Positions 6,715 to 11,872 of a stretch of 14,276 bases of DNA are shown here, in pieces. The notes under the pieces were generated by a model. The model searched no databases, was not told the origin of the DNA, and saw only the letters and a list, made by a program, of their open reading frames with translations. Origin of the DNA: Bacillota bacterium (GTDB taxonomy: Bacteria; Bacillota; Clostridia; Lachnospirales; Lachnospiraceae); assembly GCA_023392995.1 (NCBI GenBank), contig JAEWMZ010000120.1, positions 1 through 14,276 on the forward strand. The letters run 5' to 3'. Numbering within the stretch: position 1 is the stretch's first letter; each line of letters begins with the position of its first letter. A program made the position numbers and the translations under genes.

Positions 6715-7791
6715 TTATTTTATAGAATCAGCCTTTATCATTTGAATTGGCGTTACCTCATTATTTAGCGGTAATACTTCTGCTCCCTTATCCAGTAAAT
6801 CCTGAAGCAGCAGATCAAGTGAATCCAAGGTCGTCTTTTTGGTAGGTGAATCATGCATTAGGACGATAGAGGTTTTCTTCGCTGCTACACCACTTAGCAC
6901 ATTGTCTATGAGTTGCTTCTTCGTATATTCTACTCCGGTGGCGTCACCATTTACAACGTTCCAATCATAGTAAACGACGGATTTTCCGTTCAGATACTGT
7001 ATAAACTCGTTCATCCCATGTTTATTTACCAGGTTGTCACTACCACCCGGAAAACGGTAAATGTCAGGCTTGTACCCAGTAGTATCATATAACAATTTCC
7101 GTAGCTTTGTAAAGTCCTTCGTAAAATCCTCGAGGGAATTGTAAATCTTATTGTATTGATGCGAATAGGAATGCATTCCAAGGGTATGTCCCTCTTTTAC
7201 AATGCGTTTATAAAGCTCCTTGGATTCATCATCCGTCTTGCCAATCACAAAAAAAGTTGCTTTCACCTGATACTTGTCCAGGATATCCAAAATTTCATTT
7301 GTATAGATGCTTGGCCCGTCATCAAAGGTCAAATATACCTTTTTCCCTTTATAGATTCCGTCTTCTTTAGGCTGTTCCACTGTCTGTTCAGGACTCACTG
7401 TAACCGTCGGCAAAGGATCCCCTGCTTGTCCAGCATCTGAACCATTTTGTAAATCCGGTTCTTCTTTGGCATTTAACTGCTTCGGATCCAAATTGCTTTC
7501 CTTCGCTTGCTCAACCGGTATCTCCGCTGCCAGTACATGCTTTGCGCTGTCTGAGTCGTCTTCATTGGCAAGCCCGTACTCCCCATGCAGTTCTGCTAAT
7601 TCATTCACCTGCTCTTGTAATTGATTAACCTGCATCCCCAAAATAATACATAAGATGTTTGGTAATAATAATAAAACCACACCAACTATAATAATTACCT
7701 TTTTTATACGGTTAATCCTTTTTCTGTGGTACTCACTGCTTTTGTTCTTTGCATTTTCATCTGCCGTATTATGATCGTTACTATTTTGCAA
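6715..7791 (-). CDS. Membrane-anchored polysaccharide deacetylase (CE4/NodB), PgdA-like
   Basis: Probably removes acetyl groups from N-acetylglucosamine of peptidoglycan outside the cell. With the start at 7791 it has 358 residues: a basic cytoplasmic tail, one membrane anchor at about 31-52, a short coiled-coil-like stretch (VNQLQEQVNELAEL), a Pro/Glu-rich linker to about 145 and a NodB domain at about 150-350. All CE4 motifs are visible: TFDDGPS (D157, D158), HSYSH (zinc ligands H207 and H211), RFPGG (R246), DWN (D276) and LMHD (H313). It should therefore be active. I chose TTG at 7791 because AGGGGTGA stands just upstream and because a promoter -10 (7823-7828) overlaps the next upstream ATG at 7824, which has no ribosome binding site. 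Product identity is strong; the start is moderately sure and the substrate is inferred. Confidence 0.9.
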   Translation of the reverse strand: MQNSNDHNTADENAKNKSSEYHRKRINRIKKVIIIVGVVLLLLPNILCIILGMQVNQLQEQVNELAELHGEYGLANEDDSDSAKHVLAAEIPVEQAKESNLDPKQLNAKEEPDLQNGSDAGQAGDPLPTVTVSPEQTVEQPKEDGIYKGKKVYLTFDDGPSIYTNEILDILDKYQVKATFFVIGKTDDESKELYKRIVKEGHTLGMHSYSHQYNKIYNSLEDFTKDFTKLRKLLYDTTGYKPDIYRFPGGSDNLVNKHGMNEFIQYLNGKSVVYYDWNVVNGDATGVEYTKKQLIDNVLSGVAAKKTSIVLMHDSPTKKTTLDSLDLLLQDLLDKGAEVLPLNNEVTPIQMIKADSIK

Positions 7792-7806
7792 AGGCTCACC
7801 CCTAGA
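7792..7806 (-). promoter_or_regulatory. Ribosome binding site deciding the TTG start at 7791
   Basis: The minus strand reads AGGGGTGAGCCT immediately before TTG at 7791, putting GGGG 7 nt from the start codon. Neither the in-frame ATG at 7824 nor the TTG at 7851 has any purine-rich site at a workable distance. Confidence 0.5.
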
Positions 7807-7822
7807 TAAAATTCTCTCAATC

Positions 7823-7851
7823 ATTTTACCACATCTGCAAGCATTACGCAA
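7823..7851 (-). promoter_or_regulatory. Probable promoter for the deacetylase-bactofilin unit
   Basis: On the minus strand, TTGCGT (7846-7851) is followed after exactly 17 bp by TAAAAT (7823-7828), preceded by TGG, which makes an extended -10. The -10 matches the consensus at five of six bases. Transcription would start near 7816, downstream of the ATG at 7824, which fits initiation at the TTG at 7791. Confidence 0.5.
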
Positions 7852-7909
7852 AGGCTTTGCCGTTATAACCGGTATATATTTTTCGCGTCCTAAATCCCTG
7901 AATATAACG

Positions 7910-7945
7910 AAAAAAGCCTCTTGGTGCGAAAGGCACCAAAAGGCT
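7910..7945 (-). terminator. Strong intrinsic terminator after the 2-hydroxyacid dehydrogenase gene
   Basis: A stem of AGCCT (7915-7919) with AGGCT (7941-7945) and TTGGTGC (7921-7927) with GCACCAA (7933-7939), one C-A mismatch between the two blocks and a 5-nt GAAAG loop, is followed on the minus strand by a run of T residues (7914-7910). There is no T run on the plus-strand side, so it acts only on leftward transcription. It separates the peptide catabolism block from the deacetylase unit. Confidence 0.9.
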
Positions 7946-8047
7946 GGGTAATAAATACTAGTCTTGAGAGGATACTATAAAACTAGCAGATTTTCATTTT
8001 TTTACAATCTTATCTGACATACTTTTTTCTGATAACTGCTCTCTGGT

Positions 8048-9010
8048 TTATCGTTCCAGCTGGATCTTTAACTTTTCGATACAGCTTTTGATTTTTTCTG
8101 TAGATCGAACAAATTTTACTTGTTCCTCTTCGGTTAAATGTAAATTACCAACCTCCTTAACTCCATTCATATTTAGTATCGCCGGTACTCCGCAATATAC
8201 ATCCCTTACCCCATACTCTCCACTTAAATATGTAGAAACAGGGATCAGTTTGTTTTCGTTGTTTAAAATAGCTGTCACAATATGCACTACCGCACTGGCA
8301 ATACCATATTGTGTGTTACCCTTCCTGCCCAGCACCTCGATGCCTGCCATTCTAGTCTTTACCACCAGTTCCTCCAGATCAACCTCCAGAAATCTGTCCC
8401 GGCTGTCCAATAGAATATCACAGAATTCCTTTCCTCCGGCTCTGACGTGACTCCAGGGAACCATCATAGACTCACCATGTTCACCCATAACACAGCCGTC
8501 CACACTTCTGGGATCCATATCCAGAATTTGACCAATTAAATTCTTGAGCCTTGCCGTTTCCAACACGGTACCGGTTCCAATCACCTGTGAATACGGAAGT
8601 CCTGACAATTTCCATACCAGGTAGGTCATAATGTCCACTGGATTTGATACTACAATAAAGATACCATCAAAGCCACTGTCCATCACCTGAGGTACAATTC
8701 CTGACAGGATTCGCTCCGAGCCTTCCTGCATCTTTAATCGGTCTGTTTCTCCCTTCATCGGTGCCGCAGCAGTTAAAACAACGATATCTGCTTCCTTACA
8801 GTCTTCGTAAGAGCCAGCTCTCACCTTCACATTTCTTCTTTGGAATTCAATGCTATGCTGCATATCCATTACTTCACCCTGGACTTTTTCCACATTCAAG
8901 TCAATCAGGATAATTTCTGTTGCTGCACCGCTAACCAACAGATTATAGGCCGTCATCGAACCAACCGCACCGGCACCAACGATAACCACTCTCGAAACAC
9001 TGGTCTTCAT
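8048..9010 (-). CDS. L-2-hydroxyacid dehydrogenase, L-lactate dehydrogenase family
   Basis: NAD-dependent cytoplasmic enzyme interconverting a 2-oxoacid and an L-2-hydroxyacid. The 320 residues are full length. The NAD-binding GAGAVG is at 12-17 with the ribose-binding Asp at 37. SNPVD is at 122-126 and the catalytic His is in GEHGES (H178). Two departures from standard LDH are visible. The partner of the catalytic His, normally Asp in LDSAR, is Glu151 in VLETAR. The mobile specificity loop reads TAAAPMKGETDRL, with Met near the usual Gln, while the substrate Arg91 is kept. Hydrophobic loops of this kind occur in L-2-hydroxyisocaproate-type enzymes, so a branched or larger oxoacid is as likely as pyruvate. 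The ATG at 9010 is chosen (AAGGAG 12 nt upstream); a longer frame to 9067 would run into a repeat element. A strong terminator follows. Confidence 0.85.
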   Translation of the reverse strand: MKTSVSRVVIVGAGAVGSMTAYNLLVSGAATEIILIDLNVEKVQGEVMDMQHSIEFQRRNVKVRAGSYEDCKEADIVVLTAAAPMKGETDRLKMQEGSERILSGIVPQVMDSGFDGIFIVVSNPVDIMTYLVWKLSGLPYSQVIGTGTVLETARLKNLIGQILDMDPRSVDGCVMGEHGESMMVPWSHVRAGGKEFCDILLDSRDRFLEVDLEELVVKTRMAGIEVLGRKGNTQYGIASAVVHIVTAILNNENKLIPVSTYLSGEYGVRDVYCGVPAILNMNGVKEVGNLHLTEEEQVKFVRSTEKIKSCIEKLKIQLER

Positions 9011-9033
9011 ATACGCTACATACTCCTTTCTCA

Positions 9034-9048
9034 AACTGCAAAGATTAT
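9034..9048. repeat. Left direct-repeat flank of element A
   Basis: AACTGCAAAGATTAT here matches AACTGCATAGATATT at 9199-9213 at 12 of 15 positions. The two copies bracket the palindromic element 9054-9193, as a decayed target-site duplication would. On its own the match is modest; it gains weight from the exact equivalent around element B. Confidence 0.4.
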
Positions 9049-9053
9049 AGATT

Positions 9054-9193
9054 ATTGCGAAACTCATTAACTAAAGATACTGTATTCACAACGATTGCTG
9101 GTTCGAATCGGAAGTTAAGCCTGAGGGAAACGCTCCCGCGAAGAAATAGTATTTGTTGTGTATAAAATTTCAAAAAGTATATTGTTTCGCAAT
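9054..9193. mobile_element. Palindromic MITE-like element, copy A
   Basis: A 140-bp non-coding element between the OCD-family and dehydrogenase genes. Perfect 10-bp terminal inverted repeats are ATTGCGAAAC (9054-9063) and GTTTCGCAAT (9184-9193), and inner arms TATTCACAAC/GTTGTGTATA continue the palindrome. It aligns without gaps to 11714-11853 at about 115 of 140 positions by hand. It encodes nothing. Its left end lies 44 bp upstream of the dehydrogenase start. A non-autonomous mobile element or a structured intergenic repeat family are both possible. Confidence 0.75.
9146..9173 (-). promoter_or_regulatory. Promoter-like pair inside element A
   Basis: Minus strand TTGAAA (9168-9173), 16 bp, then TACTAT (9146-9151). 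The equivalent positions of element B keep TACTAT and the 16-bp spacing. It points towards the dehydrogenase gene. It is weak by consensus (four of six at the -10) and is supported mainly by the shared position in both copies. Confidence 0.3.
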
Positions 9194-9196
9194 TGC

Positions 9197-10132
9197 TTAA
9201 CTGCATAGATATTTTCCACAGATTACATCCTCAACCGCTAACCCAAGAGCAACAAACAGAGTTATTTCTTCCTCGTCTTCTCTTCCCTTCGCCTTACCTA
9301 ATAACAGCTCTCCAATAGAACCCTGGATTTTACTGTCATCGATTAACCCTTCCTGTTTTGGTATCAGAAATTCGCCGCTTTCTTTTTTCATGGCCTCGAC
9401 CTGATCTGCATATAGCTTGGACTTTACTACCAAAGCTGAGGTTACTTCTCTGGTGACTGGTGTGAAGGTGCCCACGGCATTAATATGAGCTCCCGGCTTG
9501 ATCCAGTCCGCCGCCAGATAGGGTTCCTTGCTGGGGGTTAAGGTACAGATGATGTCTGCGTCCGCCACCGCTTCTTTAACGGATTCGCAAACACGAATTC
9601 TCACCTGGAACTTTTTTGTCATTTCCTCTGAAAAACGTTCTGCATTCTCTTTCTTAATATCATAAACGGTAACTTCCTCTATCTTTCGAACCAGAAGCAT
9701 CGCTTCCAGATGGGATCTTCCCTGGGCTCCGGCGCCAATGATAGCAAGCTTTCTTGCCTGTGCAGTCGCCAAAAGGTCTGTTGCGACCCCGCTGACTGCT
9801 CCGGTTCTGATTTGTGTGATCGCACCGGCATCTGCTAAGCCTACCACACTTCCATGCTCTGATTCAAACATCATAACATACCCCATATGGGATGGATATT
9901 GGGTTCCAAGATTTTTGTGAAAGGCAGCTATAATTTTTGCACCAAAATAATCCTTATCGCCCAAATAAGCCGGCATAAAGCCAAAGGAATTATCGTGAGG
10001 CAACCGATTCACACTTCGAAGAGGCTGCATCGATTTGCCGGATTCCAGATCCGCAAGTGCTGTTCTCATTAATTCAATGCATTTTGCCATTGTCAATTTC
10101 TCAAATACTTGTGGAGCTTCAATAATCTTCAT
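9197..10132 (-). CDS. Ornithine cyclodeaminase/mu-crystallin family NAD(P)-dependent enzyme
   Basis: The family includes ornithine cyclodeaminase, alanine dehydrogenase of the archaeal type, pyrroline-2-carboxylate reductase and ketimine reductases. The 311 residues carry the substrate Lys66 (FGAKII), Arg109 (ITQIRTGA) and the Rossmann glycine motif IIGAGAQG at 131-138. In true cyclodeaminases the segment after the second half reads GGDCPGKTE, with the catalytic Asp. Here it is NAVGTFTPVTREV (219-231), with Phe223 in that place, so ornithine cyclisation is unlikely and a reductase or amino-acid dehydrogenase role fits better. The ATG at 10132 is chosen because GGGAGGG precedes it; an in-frame start at 10192 would lie in a repeat array. 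It lies between a peptidase and a 2-hydroxyacid dehydrogenase, consistent with amino-acid breakdown. Its substrate is unknown. Confidence 0.88.
   Translation of the reverse strand: MKIIEAPQVFEKLTMAKCIELMRTALADLESGKSMQPLRSVNRLPHDNSFGFMPAYLGDKDYFGAKIIAAFHKNLGTQYPSHMGYVMMFESEHGSVVGLADAGAITQIRTGAVSGVATDLLATAQARKLAIIGAGAQGRSHLEAMLLVRKIEEVTVYDIKKENAERFSEEMTKKFQVRIRVCESVKEAVADADIICTLTPSKEPYLAADWIKPGAHINAVGTFTPVTREVTSALVVKSKLYADQVEAMKKESGEFLIPKQEGLIDDSKIQGSIGELLLGKAKGREDEEEITLFVALGLAVEDVICGKYLCS
9199..9213. repeat. Right direct-repeat flank of element A, starting in the OCD-family stop codon
   Basis: The partner of 9034-9048. It overlaps the last codons and the TAA (9197-9199) of the OCD-family gene. 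Loss or divergence of the other copy by three bases suggests this insertion is older than that of element B. Confidence 0.4.
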
Positions 10133-10175
10133 AAATTTCTTCCCTCCCAGACCTTGCTTGACGAAACCTTGAACT

Positions 10176-10273
10176 GATCTTAATTGAATCATTTCTTAAA
10201 TTGTATAGTTTCATAAATCGTATTGTTTCTCAAATTGTCTCGTCTCTCAATTGCATCGATTCTAAATTGTTTT
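10176..10273. repeat. Degenerate tandem array of 15-17 bp units
   Basis: Five to six head-to-tail units fill the gap between the metallopeptidase and OCD-family genes: 10176-10190, 10191-10207, 10208-10224, 10225-10241, 10242-10257 and 10258-10273. The best units read GTTTCATAAATCGTATT, GTTTCTCAAATTGTCTC and GTCTCTCAATTGCATC. The consensus is about GTTTCTnAAATTGTATT. It resembles the right terminus of element A (GTTTCGCAATTG). The 17-bp period is neither a codon multiple nor a helical turn, and there are no spacers, so it is not coding and not CRISPR. It could be an operator array or copies of an element end. Confidence 0.55.
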
Positions 10274-10280
10274 TATAGCC

Positions 10281-11660
10281 CTACCCCTCAAACTGATACA
10301 ATACACATTCCTTCCCTGTTTCTCTTTGAATCCCTTTGCATTCAAGCACTCTGATTGGAGTTGTGAAGGAGGTTACCTTGGGTAAAAACACCTTCCCCTT
10401 CTGCATTTCCTCAAACTCCTGTGAAGCATCCAAGCCAGCCACCTTTTTTACTTCCTCAAGCCATACCTCATTCCCGCATTCTTCCTTCGCTCTGACTCTG
10501 CTGTGGATCGCCAAAACCACATCATCCAGAGATTTCTTTCCGTCGGTCTTAGTTCGGATGCATTCATCCATATGCAATAGATAAAAAAAGCCTCGCCCGT
10601 AAGGTATTAAGGTAGCCTCCTTGTCAATAAATAAGTGTTCCCCCGCATATCGATTCGTAACCTGGAGTCTGGGATTTTCATAATAATCTCTTGCTCGTTT
10701 ATTTAACTGCTTCACCAGCTCATCCTGCTTTAACATACCAAATCGATCCGGAAGCACCATACTATAATATTCTGCGGTTCCTTCCACATACCAGGTGCAG
10801 GTTCCAAAGGGTTCATCCTCCAGCTTCAGCCAATTATGAACCATTTCGTGAGGAAAAAGAAATTTTAAGGTTTCCTCCTTGGGTGGGTTTTCTTCTGGAT
10901 ACAGGTATAAAAAGGATCTGGTTAAGGCCAGTCCGCCGATTTTGTTTCTTCCGGTCAGCACCTCTGGCACCTTTCTTGAAAACACCTGATAGGGCTCCCT
11001 AGAATCCTCGAAAAACTCTGCCATCTTTTCAAACAACGTAATTACAAAGCTGCCTACCTCTTCTCCAGGTAAATCTGAATTTTCAAACCAGTAGAATCCT
11101 ATGTTTCTCCTGGTTACTCCCTTGATATTACCAGCATAATAAAAGCTCTCAGCTAAAACTCTTCCAGACTGAACGGTATGAACAGATCCTTCGCCAAAAG
11201 ACCAGATTCCCCGGCTGCCCTCCGGCAGCTTAGTAAGGTCCCAATCCAGGGAAAACTCATACTCTGTGTCCTCAAAAACAGGCAGAAAGGACATTCCCGA
11301 ACCATTCATACCACCGTCTTCATATCCAAGGTCAAAGGCAGGATTTTTACCAACGGGCTTTAACTCTACTTTATAGTTGATCTGCACATCTCCCAGGGTG
11401 CTTCGGTTAAGGATATAATCCTCCAGTTTCAGCTTCGGTATCTCCTTCTCTACAACCGTATATTCCAAAAGACTGGCTTCATCCAATAGCTGAACCCTTT
11501 GTGATACGGAAAGAAAAGGCACTCCCACTGTATCTTTATGAAACTGAAAGATCCTGCTGCCTTGTTGCAAATTAGGTTCCACCAGGACGATCTTGATTGC
11601 TGCGGACTCAATTTTATTATTTTTCAATTCCGGTGTCAGTAAAACTTTTATTTTATCCAT
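10281..11660 (-). CDS. M61/M1-like gluzincin metallopeptidase
   Basis: Probable zinc aminopeptidase or related peptidase. The 459 residues have no signal peptide, so it is likely cytoplasmic. An N-terminal beta-rich region (about 1-180) precedes a thermolysin-like domain with the zinc motif HEMVHNW (H271, E272, H275) and the third ligand in WYVEGTAEYY (E293), a HExxH-x17-E pattern typical of M61 and close to the x18 of M1. The upstream GGLALTRSFLYL segment (242-253) stands where these families place a substrate-binding strand. I recognise the fold class, not a named enzyme. The ATG at 11660 directly follows an in-frame TAG, so no upstream start is possible. Its ribosome binding site is weak (AAAGG 14 nt away). 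It lies between two peptidase genes and an amino-acid enzyme, matching peptide catabolism. Confidence 0.8.
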   Translation of the reverse strand: MDKIKVLLTPELKNNKIESAAIKIVLVEPNLQQGSRIFQFHKDTVGVPFLSVSQRVQLLDEASLLEYTVVEKEIPKLKLEDYILNRSTLGDVQINYKVELKPVGKNPAFDLGYEDGGMNGSGMSFLPVFEDTEYEFSLDWDLTKLPEGSRGIWSFGEGSVHTVQSGRVLAESFYYAGNIKGVTRRNIGFYWFENSDLPGEEVGSFVITLFEKMAEFFEDSREPYQVFSRKVPEVLTGRNKIGGLALTRSFLYLYPEENPPKEETLKFLFPHEMVHNWLKLEDEPFGTCTWYVEGTAEYYSMVLPDRFGMLKQDELVKQLNKRARDYYENPRLQVTNRYAGEHLFIDKEATLIPYGRGFFYLLHMDECIRTKTDGKKSLDDVVLAIHSRVRAKEECGNEVWLEEVKKVAGLDASQEFEEMQKGKVFLPKVTSFTTPIRVLECKGIQRETGKECVLYQFEG

Positions 11661-11693
11661 CTAGCTACCCATACCTTTCACTTTTCCTTTCAC

Positions 11694-11707
11694 TTAAAGA
11701 TACTGAT
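11694..11707. repeat. Left direct-repeat flank of element B
   Basis: TTAAAGATACTGAT, an exact 14-bp copy of 11859-11872 on the other side of the palindromic element. Read on the minus strand it repeats the last codons and the stop of the S9 peptidase gene, which makes a target-site duplication the simplest explanation. Confidence 0.7.
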
Positions 11708-11709
11708 TT

Positions 11710-11859
11710 AGGTAATTACGAAACTCATTAACTGAAGATATTGTATACACAGCAGATACTGTTTCAAAGCGGAAGCTAAGCCCGAAGGAAGCATTGGAGC
11801 GAAGAAATAGTATTTGATGTGTATACAATTGCAAAAAGTATATTGTTTCGTAATTACCT
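11710..11859. mobile_element. Palindromic MITE-like element, copy B
   Basis: A 150-bp non-coding element with perfect 15-bp terminal inverted repeats, 11710-11724 (AGGTAATTACGAAAC) and 11845-11859. A second long palindromic block pairs 11740-11765 with 11804-11829 (23 of 26 identical, including a perfect ATTGTATACACA), leaving a 38-bp purine-rich centre. It aligns gap-free with copy A at about 82 percent. The terminal repeats of the two copies differ by a paired change (G-C in A, A-T in B), as expected if end symmetry is maintained. It begins at the stop codon of the S9 peptidase gene. It has no transposase, so any mobility would need a partner enzyme. Confidence 0.8.
11807..11834 (-). promoter_or_regulatory. 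Promoter-like pair inside element B
   Basis: Minus strand TTGCAA (11829-11834), 16 bp, then TACTAT (11807-11812), in the same place as in element A and pointing at the metallopeptidase gene. Low confidence by consensus alone. Confidence 0.3.
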
Positions 11860-11872
11860 TAAAGATACTGAT
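11859..11872. repeat. Right direct-repeat flank of element B, within the S9 gene end
   Basis: TTAAAGATACTGAT, covering the TAA stop and the last codons (DQYL) of the complete S9 peptidase gene, repeated exactly at 11694-11707. Confidence 0.7.

Noticed and set aside
7946..8047. Second terminator or small RNA between the dehydrogenase stop and the 7910-7945 terminator
   Set aside because: Only a weak TTATC/GATAA pairing and T-rich sequence; the strong terminator further on explains transcript ending.
9011..9067. Longer dehydrogenase starting at ATG 9067
   Set aside because: It would take its first codons from the terminal repeat of element A; the Rossmann strand begins right after ATG 9010.
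10133..10192. Longer OCD-family protein starting at 10192
   Set aside because: It starts within the tandem array; ATG 10132 has GGGAGGG just upstream and fits the family length.
10176..10273. CRISPR array
   Set aside because: The units are 15-17 bp, degenerate and directly adjacent with no spacers, and there are no cas genes.
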